Assembly (NCBI GenBank): GCA_018830585.1
Contig: JAHJSD010000081.1
Location: forward strand, 1-16,376
DNA length: 16,376 nucleotides
Source of the DNA: Patescibacteria group bacterium
Lineage (GTDB): Bacteria; Patescibacteriota; Microgenomatia; UBA12405; JAHJSD01
Direction of reading: 5' to 3'
The translations under genes and the position numbers were made by a program. Under the pieces are notes generated by a model. That model had not been told where the DNA came from. It did no database searches and saw only the letters and a program-made list of their open reading frames with translations. Shown piece by piece: positions 5,882 through 13,016 of the stretch. The number at the start of each line of letters is the position of its first letter. Position 1 is the first letter of the stretch.

Positions 5882-7552
5882 ATGGAAACTTCTTTTTTGG
5901 GTCATTCTTACCATTCTCTTTTGGAAAAATTCCGGTTTTCCTACCTTAAACCTTTAACGATTGGTGGAAAAATAGATATTTCTTCTCTTAAAGAGGGTTA
6001 CTTGGCTATGGGGTCGCTGCTCCACTCGGGAGCCGGTTTAAAGAAAGTAGATTTAGCCACACTTAAATATTGTTTGGACCGTTTGCCCAAGGAGATTGAA
6101 AAAGTCGGCAGGATTTACCTTGCCGGAGATCAAAACCAGTGTTTGTCAAAAGGGATCGACACCTCTTCCTGGCTGGAAATAAAAGCCAAGGCCCGTCGCC
6201 GGCGGATGTTTTTCAACCTGGAAACAGGAGAGCTGGTTTGTCTGATCTCTTCGATTTCCGATATTGACGATTTGGTCAATCTTTTAATCGCTTACCGGAT
6301 AGAAAAGCTCAAGCTGAAAAAAATTCTCAGAAGAAGATTGGAGCTGTTTATCGCCAAGGAAAAATACCGTTGGCTGAAAATTGACGATAGCGACTGGTTG
6401 AAGTTAAAAGAATCTTTAGGGGAAAACTGGCAGGAGCGAATTCGTTTGATCGTCGCAGGACCGGAGCCGGAACTGAGTCTGGAATTTCTAACCGGGGCGG
6501 CGCCTGATTTTTCCGCCGCCGCCAATCAGTGGTGGCAGCAAATAAACAGCAGGCTTTTGCTGTTTGATCCCGAAGAAACACCGGTATATTTTATCTCTTC
6601 AAACCTGCACAGTTTGCTCAATATTGTCAGCGGTTTTATCAATCAAAGACAAAATGAAATTTTCGGCCATATTGAAACCAATTATCCTGATTTATACCGG
6701 CGCTGGCTTGATGTCAGGGAGGGAAAGGATCTTCTAAGGGTCAACGACCTGCTTTATTATTTTTCTAAAATTTATTTTGACGACCTGCCTGGCGAATTAG
6801 AAAAGAAAAAAGCGCTTGAGGAATTGTTGGGGGTCAAACAGGCAAAACCAGTTCGAAGCAGTCTTTATTCCAGCGCTCAGTTAGTTCCGGTTTCCGCTTT
6901 AGCCAACTCTGCTTTTTTAGATCCGCATTTGAGAGTGGGCGATCAGCAAAAGTTAAAAACCAGCCAGGCGTTGATTTTAAACATCAATTATCCTTTAGGC
7001 ATGTCCGCCTATTTTTTACTCAAAGAGATCTTAGAAAATTTTAAAAAGCTGAAAGGGGTTTATGTCATCGGCAAAGCGGCGATTTTGGCTGGTCAAGTGG
7101 GTGATATCCAATTGCCTAAAGTGGTTTTTGATGAGCATAGCGGCAACACCTTTTTTATCAAAAATTCGCTTAATGAAAACTTTCCTTTTGAAAGCCTGCG
7201 GGCAGCGATTTTAAAAGACCAGAAGGCGATTTCTGTTTACGGCACTTTTTTGGAAAACAAAGAACAGGTAGAAAGTTACACTTCGGCGGGCTTCAATATT
7301 ATTGAAATGGAAGCCGGTCCTTATCTGGCCGCGGTTGCCGAGGTTGTTGGTGGGGGAAAATTGCCGGAAAATAGGGTTTTGCATTTGGACAGTCTGCCGT
7401 TTGATTTGGGTATTGCCAACTACGCTTCCGACAACCCTTTGTCAAAAGAAACTTTGGGGATTGGCTCTTTGGCCTTGCGCGGAGTGGAGTCAACTTATCT
7501 GGCTCTTTTGGCGGTGGTCCAGAGGATTATTGAGCTGGAAGAGAAACGGTAA
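5882..7552 (+). CDS. Nucleoside phosphorylase/nucleosidase-like protein with long N-terminal region
   Basis: A 556-aa soluble protein. The last 200 residues fit the PNP/UDP-phosphorylase superfamily, which cleaves the glycosidic bond of nucleosides or nucleotides: LILNINYPLG near 360, GKAAILAGQVGDIQLP near 395-410 (like the G-x-x-G...GD-x-x-x-P segment), the ribose-binding E-M-E at 475-477 and the catalytic-type Ser-Asp at 516-517 in ASDNPL. AMP nucleosidase is the nearest architecture that comes to mind because of the large extra N-terminal region, but I do not recognise the first 340 residues (helical, rich in Leu/Lys, with RIEKLKLKKILRRR). Two TTG codons lie directly upstream; I take the ATG because it sits 6 nt from a -10-like box. 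It is a single gene bounded by repeats. Substrate unknown. Confidence 0.7.
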   Translation: METSFLGHSYHSLLEKFRFSYLKPLTIGGKIDISSLKEGYLAMGSLLHSGAGLKKVDLATLKYCLDRLPKEIEKVGRIYLAGDQNQCLSKGIDTSSWLEIKAKARRRRMFFNLETGELVCLISSISDIDDLVNLLIAYRIEKLKLKKILRRRLELFIAKEKYRWLKIDDSDWLKLKESLGENWQERIRLIVAGPEPELSLEFLTGAAPDFSAAANQWWQQINSRLLLFDPEETPVYFISSNLHSLLNIVSGFINQRQNEIFGHIETNYPDLYRRWLDVREGKDLLRVNDLLYYFSKIYFDDLPGELEKKKALEELLGVKQAKPVRSSLYSSAQLVPVSALANSAFLDPHLRVGDQQKLKTSQALILNINYPLGMSAYFLLKEILENFKKLKGVYVIGKAAILAGQVGDIQLPKVVFDEHSGNTFFIKNSLNENFPFESLRAAILKDQKAISVYGTFLENKEQVESYTSAGFNIIEMEAGPYLAAVAEVVGGGKLPENRVLHLDSLPFDLGIANYASDNPLSKETLGIGSLALRGVESTYLALLAVVQRIIELEEKR

Positions 7553-7669
7553 TTGGTAATTGGCAATATCTGGCAAAGATCCGAGGGGATTACCTCATCT
7601 TAACTGCCTCTAACACTCCTTAAAAAAAAGGAGGGGATGGAAGAGTTGTTCGTTTCAAGAAAGCGAAAA

Positions 7670-7858
7670 CCCCGACTTCGCGTCGGGAATGACCTGCCCG
7701 CCCTCCTGCCGGCGGGCAGGTAAACCGACAGGCAGGAGCAATGTAAATGGTATGATCCGCCAACTGGCGGATGATGACGAAGGATCCCGTTGAGTGAAAC
7801 GAGCGTTCAAGCACTATACTAGATTCCTCGTCTCGTAAGACTCGCTCGGAATGACTTT
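7670..7858. repeat. Repeat cluster after the phosphorylase-like gene
   Basis: CCCCGAC/GTCGGG hairpin (7670-7687), a 28-bp GC-rich palindrome starting CCTGCCCGCCCTCCTGCC (7693-7720) almost identical to 9907-9933, ATCCGCCAACTGGCGGAT (7755-7772), then a GATGACGAAGGATCCC...GGAATGAC inverted unit to about 7855. A CTCCTT-A4-AAGGAG hairpin at 7615-7632 lacks a T-tract. The rest of 7553-7939 holds no gene that I can support. Confidence 0.75.
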
Positions 7859-7939
7859 TCCCTCAGGATCGAATTCCTGCTCCCGAAAAGGGGAAGAGTT
7901 TTGTTGTGGACAGCAAAGGGCAAGAAGGCTTGTGTCATG

Positions 7940-7968
7940 TTGTTATTTTAACGCCCTTATCCTATAAT
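7940..7968 (+). promoter_or_regulatory. Sigma70-type promoter of the 97-aa gene
   Basis: TTGTTA (7940-7945), a 17-nt gap and TATAAT (7963-7968). Predicted transcription start near 7975, giving a leader of about 28 nt before the ATG at 8003, without a Shine-Dalgarno site. Confidence 0.75.
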
Positions 7969-8002
7969 AGCAAGATCTTTTTAGCAATTAAATTTTTTGG
8001 GA

Positions 8003-8296
8003 ATGACTTCGAGAAAAGAGAAAAGAGGGTTAACTCTATTTAACGTCGGGCAGGGAGTGGCACCGGGCAAAAGGCCAACTCTGGCTGAAAGAAGGCGGGC
8101 AATAGCGCGAAGCAGAAAACCGACTCGGGTCGGAATCAGGCAGAGGATAAAAACAGAAAGGGAGGAAAGAGAAAAATGCGGTCCGCTTCCAACCTGTTCT
8201 ACCGGTCGGTCGAGAACACCTGTACCCAGACCCCCAACTGAGGAGGAGGAAAGGTTGCGCCGGATTGCGGAGGAGGAAGAAGAGGCTGGGAACTGA
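8003..8296 (+). CDS. Small highly charged protein, unknown function
   Basis: A 97-aa protein that I do not recognise. The N-terminal two thirds are strongly basic (MTSRKEKRG, AERRRAIARSRKPTR); the C-terminus is acidic and Glu-rich (TEEEERLRRIAEEEEEAGN), probably helical. Two cysteines (CGPLPTC) lie in the middle. No signal peptide or membrane segment. An in-frame TTG two codons upstream is possible, but ATG is more likely. The good promoter supports expression. The RKPTR stretch echoes one in the 322-aa protein at 3563, which may only reflect shared Arg-rich composition. It converges on the cohesin genes; the palindrome at 8550-8589 lies between. Confidence 0.55.
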   Translation: MTSRKEKRGLTLFNVGQGVAPGKRPTLAERRRAIARSRKPTRVGIRQRIKTEREEREKCGPLPTCSTGRSRTPVPRPPTEEEERLRRIAEEEEEAGN

Positions 8297-8436
8297 CAGT
8301 AGAAACCCCCCTTCTCGGCAGTCCTTTTGATGGGAATGAGCAAAACGCTCCCTGGTTCAAAGTTAACCTTGGTTGGAATTGGATTGGTCGTGTCGATTAC
8401 GTTGCAGGTGAAATGAGACTATTGTTGTCCGCTGGC

Positions 8437-8518
8437 TTTTTGGAAAAGAGGCCTAAAATATAATTGATCAGGTTTCTTGATTGGATAATTTTATCGGTCT
8501 TGAGGTGAAGTGATTTTC
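8437..8518 (-). pseudogene. Remnant of a second cohesin gene (3' end only)
   Basis: Read on the minus strand, this stretch encodes KTDKIIQSRNLINYILGLFS followed by KKPAD, clearly related to the C-terminal tail of the intact cohesin protein (KTGKITGLKSLISWILSFFS then KN). Immediately upstream, at the shared TTTTCGGTTT, the sequence jumps to a near copy of the region that lies upstream of the intact gene (8513-8589 matches 9452-9524, including a palindrome). The body and promoter of the gene are missing. This is best read as a tandem copy that lost its middle by recombination at TTTTCGGTTT. Confidence 0.65.
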
Positions 8519-8549
8519 GGTTTTGGTTAGTTTCAAAATTCGAGAGTTC

Positions 8550-8589
8550 AATACAATTAAACACGACGATCGTCGTGTTTAATTGTATT
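8550..8589. terminator. Perfect 40-bp palindrome, probable bidirectional terminator
   Basis: AATACAATTAAACACGACGA and its exact complement, with no gap. It lies between the 97-aa gene (plus) and the cohesin gene (minus), which converge, as expected for a two-way terminator; the outer arms supply AT-rich tracts. Same design as 9487-9524 and 2858-2897. Confidence 0.6.
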
Positions 8590-8769
8590 ATCGGCAAGTA
8601 GAACCCCACGGGTAAACCCATGGCCTTGCACTAGACGGTACGGGGCAGGCAGGTTTTCTTGGTTCAGGTATAAAATGACCCGATCAGGAAACTTTATTGA
8701 CAAACAACCCCGGCTGTTTATCAGTTTGGGTGAGTGGCTATCTTAGCTGTGGATGAAGCGGGGGAAGTT

Positions 8770-9429
8770 TTATCGGCACCCGGATGTATTTTTGGAAAAA
8801 AAGCTTAGTATCCAGCTGATCAGACTTTTCAGTCCGGTAATTTTGCCGGTCTTGGAGCAGTTTTCGGTTTCAGCGGCAATAGCAGGAGATTGATCGGTTA
8901 ACCCGGTCGCGGATTGAGAACCGGTGGTACCGTTTGCTACACTGATTTGCTCGTTCTCAATCGTGGCCGGCAGCAGGTTGCCGGACTGATCCGGGAGAAT
9001 CAGATTTTCAATTTCGATTGAAGAAGTTCCCTCGACTAGCCCCTTAAAACTAAGGCTTAACAGTGTTCCTGCTCCGCTAACCGGTTGATCAGGGGCGATC
9101 CTGGTAACAGCAATTTGTTTAATCAGTTCGGGTTCATTGGTCTCCGGGCTGACCCAGAAGGGATTGTTAGTTGTTTCCCTTTTGATGAACTCCCCCTCCT
9201 GCCAGCCGGTAAATTCCAAAACATTGGCATCGTAGCGGAAATCCATTTGAAAACCGTAAACCTGATCGGCGCCGACAATGCTGATGTTTACTCTTGTTTC
9301 TTGGCCCGGATTAATTACTTGATCTTCCGGTCCGACTAAAATAGTGGCTGCGGATTGGGCTCGCAAGGGGAGGGCTGAAAAAGAGATCAACAGCAAAAAC
9401 CAGCCGGCAGATTTAATTATCTTTTTCAT
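8770..9429 (-). CDS. Secreted single-cohesin protein
   Basis: A 219-aa exported protein. Residues 1-26 form a signal peptide (KK, then WFLLLISFSALPL, cleavage near RAQSA). Residues about 30-160 form a cohesin domain, the beta-sandwich that binds dockerin modules: VINPGQETRVNISI, VYGFQMDFRYDANVLEF, then IAVTRIAPDQPVSGAGTLLSLSF. It closely resembles the second cohesin of the large protein at 10400 (same order of motifs, many identities). A polar linker follows, then a hydrophobic/amphipathic tail (LKSLISWILSFFSK) ending near a Cys; this tail is conserved in the decayed copy at 8437-8518 and may anchor the protein. A stand-alone dockerin gene lies directly upstream on the same strand with a palindromic terminator between. 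The -10 box TATAAT ends 9 nt before the ATG. Confidence 0.85.
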   Translation of the reverse strand: MKKIIKSAGWFLLLISFSALPLRAQSAATILVGPEDQVINPGQETRVNISIVGADQVYGFQMDFRYDANVLEFTGWQEGEFIKRETTNNPFWVSPETNEPELIKQIAVTRIAPDQPVSGAGTLLSLSFKGLVEGTSSIEIENLILPDQSGNLLPATIENEQISVANGTTGSQSATGLTDQSPAIAAETENCSKTGKITGLKSLISWILSFFSKNTSGCR

Positions 9430-9438
9430 CTACTTTTC

Positions 9439-9444
9439 ATTATA
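9439..9444 (-). promoter_or_regulatory. -10 box of the cohesin gene
   Basis: TATAAT on the minus strand, ending 9 nt before the ATG at 9429, so the leader should be 2-3 nt at most. No convincing -35. Confidence 0.6.
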
Positions 9445-9486
9445 CAGATTTTTTCGGTTTTGGTTAGTTTCGAAATTCAAGAGCTT

Positions 9487-9524
9487 TATACATTAAACAC
9501 AGCGATCGCTGTGTTTAATGTATA
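9487..9524 (-). terminator. Perfect 38-bp palindrome after the dockerin gene
   Basis: TATACATTAAACACAGCGA and its exact complement lie 26 nt past the dockerin stop and before the cohesin promoter, so it probably ends the dockerin transcript and insulates the two genes. The flank GGTTTTGGTTAGTTTC is copied at 8521-8534. Confidence 0.65.
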
Positions 9525-9549
9525 CTAACCATTTCTTTACCACCTGTTT

Positions 9550-9780
9550 TTATCTTCCAAAATTCGCTCCGACCAAAACTAAATCGGTAATATCAACCAC
9601 TCCGTCGCCATTAGCGTCCCCGGCGGAATTATTAGTGCCGAGGTTACTGCCTACTAAAACCAAATCGCCAGTATCAACCCGGCCGTCTCCGTTCAAATCT
9701 CCGGCGATAGCTATAGAGACTCTGGCGAAAAAGAAGAAAAACATTAAAACCAGCACCGGGATGGTGATTTTCTTAAACAA
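9550..9780 (-). CDS. Secreted stand-alone dockerin
   Basis: A 76-aa protein made only of a signal peptide and one dockerin. Residues 1-26 have a Lys-Lys start, a long hydrophobic core with five Phe in a row, and a likely cleavage at IAIA. Residues 27-76 hold two calcium-binding F-hand repeats, DLNGDGRVDTGD (28-39) and DANGDGVVDITD (55-66), each followed by LVLVG-x-N-[LF]G, so the two halves are nearly symmetrical. Dockerins bind cohesins; with no attached enzyme this one could act as a plug, adaptor or dimeriser for the cohesins at 8770 and 10400. The start is TTG: the only ATG (codon 13) would remove the charged n-region. TAAAAT lies 4 nt upstream of the TTG. Confidence 0.85.
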   Translation of the reverse strand: MFKKITIPVLVLMFFFFFARVSIAIAGDLNGDGRVDTGDLVLVGSNLGTNNSAGDANGDGVVDITDLVLVGANFGR

Positions 9781-9887
9781 GTTTATTTTAGGTAGCTTAC
9801 GCTTTTGGCCCGCTTAACTGCTAAGACAATTTTAAACGTTTGTTTTTATTTTTAGCAATAGCTTGTCCTGGTTTTCTAAAAAAGGAC

Positions 9888-9960
9888 TATACACGAACCA
9901 AGAAAACCTGCCCGCCCTCCTGCCGGCGGGCGGATTGCCGATAGGTAAATTGGTTTTCTG
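9888..9960. repeat. Palindromic repeat nested in AAGAAAACC/GGTTTTCT arms
   Basis: CCAAGAAAA at 9898-9906 and TTGGTTTTCT near 9950-9959 flank a GC-rich palindrome at 9907-9933 (CCTGCCCGCCCTCCTGCC...) that nearly equals the one at 7693-7720. The arrangement again suggests insertion of one palindrome into another. Open frames through here are not credible. Confidence 0.6.
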
Positions 9961-10097
9961 GTACGGTATGTTCGCCCCCAACGGAGCGTTTGGATTGGTA
10001 CCGCATGTCTATCCGTGGGGCTCCATTTTCATTCTTGATTTTCCCTGCTCTGTTTTGGATACTATTTATATTTGTTTCGGCTTGCCGGTTTAAAAAA

Positions 10098-10238
10098 ATG
10101 AAAAGACTTCTTGAATCGATAAAAAATCAGGGTTTTTTGCCCCTTTTTATTTTAAGTTTCCTTTTGGTGCTAACGATCATTGCTTCCGTCTTGATCGAGC
10201 TGAAAGCAGAGGGGGAATACGGGCTGCTCTTGTTTTGA
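10098..10238 (+). CDS. Possible small membrane protein
   Basis: A 46-codon frame, MKRLLESIKNQG followed by one transmembrane segment (LFILSFLLVLTIIASVLI) and a short tail. The same frame continues upstream to 9990 through another hydrophobic stretch (FLIFPALFWILFIFVSA), so it could also be the end of a decayed two-helix protein. TATATT at 10067 is a possible -10 box. It is not recognisable and has no Shine-Dalgarno site. The rest of 9781-10330 has no other gene. Confidence 0.3.
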   Translation: MKRLLESIKNQGFLPLFILSFLLVLTIIASVLIELKAEGEYGLLLF

Positions 10239-10332
10239 CCGCGATAGCTGTGAAGTTGGGGTAACTGTCAGCCGATGATTCGCACTTCCAAACTTGGCGA
10301 TAGAAACTTTCGGGCAAGAAGATGCTTGGCCC

Positions 10333-10362
10333 TTGAAGAAATTTAGTTTATATTGTTATTAT
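10333..10362 (+). promoter_or_regulatory. Promoter of the multi-cohesin gene
   Basis: TTGAAG (10333-10338), an 18-nt gap and TATTAT (10357-10362). Leader of about 31 nt to the ATG at 10400, without a Shine-Dalgarno site. Confidence 0.55.
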
Positions 10363-10399
10363 AGTATTGTAAACCGAGCTTAGACTAACTTTCTTGCTG

Positions 10400-12460
10400 A
10401 TGTCAAACTTAATGGCCAGAAAACAAAGTTTTAGAGCATTTATTTTTATTGCTCTGAGCCTCTTAGGGCTGCTCTCGGCGGCTATTTTGGTCAAAAGAAC
10501 TTTGGAATTGCGAAGACAGGCCGCCTATGGAACAGTTTCTTTAAGTCTTCAGCCTTCTCCGGTCTCGATTTGCCTTAACGATCAGGTATATAAAATATAT
10601 TTAAAATTAAATCCGTCTTCTTTCAATGTTGGTGCCGCCGAACTCTCGTTTGCCTTTGACGAGTCAAAAGTGGAAATTACTTCGGTGGCATTCCATTCGG
10701 CTTATTTGGCCAGTATTTATAATCAGGCTTCGGGAAGGCTGAATTTGACTGTTTTAAGCACGGCGGTGGAGGTTCCTAATGCTGAGGTTTTTGACTTAGC
10801 CGTTATTGAGGTGAAAGGCAAGAGCGCCGGCTCTTTTGACCTTGACTTGGTTTCATACAATATTAAAGGAACCAGGGGAAGCGGCGACCCGACCTTGGAC
10901 CGGGATTTGAATTTGGCCAATCCGGATCAGGTTTTGACTTCGGTTAACGTTTCGGTTTGCGGCCAGGGCGGCGGGGCAATGGTCACTTTTTCTCCTGCCA
11001 GCCAGACGGTAAATCCTGGTCAAGAAACCGCAGTTAATGTTGATATTGCTGATGTTGCCGGTCTTTACGGCTTCCAATTCGATGTTAGTTATCAGGAATC
11101 TGTCTTGGATTATCTAAGCTGGTCAAAAGGGGACTTTATGACCAGCGCCGGAGATGCCAATGAGCCTTTCTGGACCAGTCCGAAGATTTCAGACGGGCTG
11201 ATCGGGTCAATTGCCGTTACCAGGCTTAACCCTGATCCTCCGCGTGACGGTTCAGGCACTCTTTTGAGGCTTACTTTTCGGGGCGGCACCGGCGGCAGCT
11301 CTCTGCTTACCGTTGAGAATGCCAAATTCTTAGACCGTAACGGCAACCAAATTCCTGTTATTTTGACCGGAGGTCAAATTGATATTTACCGGTCTGATGT
11401 TACCGCTACTCCAACCAGTCAGCCGACGCCGACTACCGAGCCTGCTCCGACAACTAGACCAACACCAACAGGCCAACCTTCAGCTGAAGCAAGGCTGTTT
11501 TTGGAATCAGACATAGACCCGACAGTTGATTATTTTGTCACCACAGTGATGATAGATACCGATGGTGGAAAAGCAATGGCGGTGGACGCATTTTTACTTT
11601 TTGACGCTATCATGATAGAGGTAAGGGGGGTGACTGTGGGCAGCTCTTTTGGTAGTCTCAAATACAATTCTTCCGAGCCAGGTAGCTTGAAGATTTATGC
11701 CTACTCGCAAAATCCGAGCGCAACCCATAAGGGTGTGGGTGATGTTGCCCGAGTTGTTTTTGGTATTAGGCAAGAAGGGAGAACAAGAATTGACTTTGAC
11801 TGTGACCCTGATCGTGACGGCGACTCGGCAATTTGGACCACTCTGGCGGAGAATCTAATTGATTGTCAGGCAACTGAGGGAGCAGACTACGACCTCCAGC
11901 TGCCGGTAATACCACTCGATGCAGCCAGAGTTAACTTTGCTATAAAAATGAGAGGCACTAGTTACCAGGTGGGGGGTCAGACAATTGTGGTTGAAGATGT
12001 ACCCAATTTAGCAGTTAGAGTGGTAGTTAAGAGTGGAGCTCATCAAGAGACTTTTGACAATGTTTTGGTTAATTTTGATTCACAAGCAGTGGGTAGAGGT
12101 AGCGTAGCTCTAACTCAGCCAGTAACGTCTGGGGACTATGTGGTTTTAATTAAAGGGCCGGTTCATTTAGCCAGAAGATTTTGTGAAAACAACCAGGAGG
12201 GTCATTGCTGGTTAGGAGAGGAAAACATTACTTTGCATAGCGGGGAAAACTATTTCAACTGGACCGGAGTAGAGCTTGAACCGGGTGATATCAACGGCGA
12301 CGGAGTCGTTGACAGCATTGACTTTTCTCAATTAAAATCTGCTATCGGCCAGCAGGGTTCCGGAATTCAGCAGGACCTTAATTTCAATAAAAGAGTTGAC
12401 ACTCAGGACTTAGTTTTCTTCTTGAACACTTTAAGTAACCGCTACGAGGACCAACTGTAA
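10400..12460 (+). CDS. Multi-cohesin scaffoldin-like protein with C-terminal dockerin
   Basis: A 686-aa exported or membrane-anchored protein. Order: hydrophobic segment at about 11-29 (signal anchor); first cohesin-like domain, about 44-190 (VGAAELSFAFDESKVEI); second cohesin, about 195-330, very like the protein at 8770 (VNPGQETAVNVDI, LYGFQFDVSYQESVLDY, IAVTRLNPDPP); a Pro/Thr linker, about 334-360; a third cohesin-like region, about 363-490, with an Asp-rich loop (DCDPDRDGDSA); a beta-rich segment to about 620; and a dockerin, about 627-680. In the dockerin the first calcium loop (DINGDGVVDSID) is canonical, the second (DLNFNKRVDTQD) lacks the Gly. Having both module types, it could link other dockerin proteins or chain with itself. 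An in-frame ATG at 10412 is an alternative start. No glycoside hydrolase is nearby, so a cellulose-degrading role is not supported. Confidence 0.85.
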   Translation: MSNLMARKQSFRAFIFIALSLLGLLSAAILVKRTLELRRQAAYGTVSLSLQPSPVSICLNDQVYKIYLKLNPSSFNVGAAELSFAFDESKVEITSVAFHSAYLASIYNQASGRLNLTVLSTAVEVPNAEVFDLAVIEVKGKSAGSFDLDLVSYNIKGTRGSGDPTLDRDLNLANPDQVLTSVNVSVCGQGGGAMVTFSPASQTVNPGQETAVNVDIADVAGLYGFQFDVSYQESVLDYLSWSKGDFMTSAGDANEPFWTSPKISDGLIGSIAVTRLNPDPPRDGSGTLLRLTFRGGTGGSSLLTVENAKFLDRNGNQIPVILTGGQIDIYRSDVTATPTSQPTPTTEPAPTTRPTPTGQPSAEARLFLESDIDPTVDYFVTTVMIDTDGGKAMAVDAFLLFDAIMIEVRGVTVGSSFGSLKYNSSEPGSLKIYAYSQNPSATHKGVGDVARVVFGIRQEGRTRIDFDCDPDRDGDSAIWTTLAENLIDCQATEGADYDLQLPVIPLDAARVNFAIKMRGTSYQVGGQTIVVEDVPNLAVRVVVKSGAHQETFDNVLVNFDSQAVGRGSVALTQPVTSGDYVVLIKGPVHLARRFCENNQEGHCWLGEENITLHSGENYFNWTGVELEPGDINGDGVVDSIDFSQLKSAIGQQGSGIQQDLNFNKRVDTQDLVFFLNTLSNRYEDQL

Positions 12461-12490
12461 TTATTTGGCCATTTTTCATTGGTCATTAAT

Positions 12491-12632
12491 CACGCTTTCT
12501 CTATTTGCCATTAACATAACTGTCATTGCGAGGGAGCGACAGCGACCGCGGCAATCTCAATTCGTTTGCCGCCAGATCGCCACGCTCTCCCGATTGGATC
12601 GGGATCGCTGGTGATGACAGAAAGCACGAAAC
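12491..12632. repeat. Inverted-repeat element, CTGTCATTGCGAG family (copy 1)
   Basis: From CTGTCATTGCGAGGGAGCG (12520 on) to TGATGACAG near 12620, with an imperfect pairing of CACGCTTTCT (12491-12500) and AGAAAGCACG (12619-12628) outside. The 12515-12632 stretch is nearly identical to 16259-16376. The inner part carries CCCGAT/ATCGGG. Confidence 0.8.
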
Positions 12633-12663
12633 TGATAAGCTCAGGATCACGCTATTCATACTG

Positions 12664-12985
12664 CTCCTGCCTGCCCGCCACAGGCAGGCAAACCGGCAGG
12701 CGGGTTAGACACTCCGGGGGTGTTACTCTGAACCACCAAGCAATTTAGCCATTTGACCTTTTATTTTTCGAGTGAGTCCTGCGAGCGGAGAGGGTTCATA
12801 ATCCTGAGCTTGTCGAACGGAGAAGAATCCTCTCGTTCCTCGTCATTCTGAGCGTAGCGAAGAATCCCCTAATCATTGGCACTTTACCTTCCCAAAGGGG
12901 AACCTGCCTGTGCTCATCTCGCTGAGCGGTCGAAGCGGGCGGACCGGCAGGCCCTGTACCAGGCGGTACGGGGCAGGCAGGTCTT
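12664..12985. repeat. Mixed palindromic repeats between the scaffoldin-like and transpeptidase genes
   Basis: CCTGCCTGCCCGCC...GGCAGGC units (12666-12702), a TTTTTCGAG...CTTGTCGAACGGAGAAGAAT unit (12770-12830), an undisturbed GTCATTCTGAGCGTAGCGAAGAATCC (12841-12867), then AACCTGCCTG...GGCAGG (12901-12951) with a CCCTGTACC/GGTACGGGGCAGGCAGG palindrome at 12952-12981. No gene is supported on either strand. Confidence 0.75.
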
Positions 12986-12987
12986 AG

Positions 12988-13011
12988 CGAAGGAGGATTA
13001 ATCCTCCTTCG
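12988..13011 (-). terminator. Perfect 24-bp palindrome after the transpeptidase gene
   Basis: CGAAGGAGGATT and its exact complement begin 5 nt past the TGA of the minus-strand transpeptidase gene. There is no T-tract, so termination is only suggested by position. Confidence 0.4.
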
Positions 13012-13016
13012 GAGCT

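Noticed and set aside
7981..8343. 120-codon minus-strand frame opposite the 97-aa gene
   Set aside because: The plus-strand frame has a TTGTTA-17-TATAAT promoter; this one has no promoter, and part of it is repeat-like.
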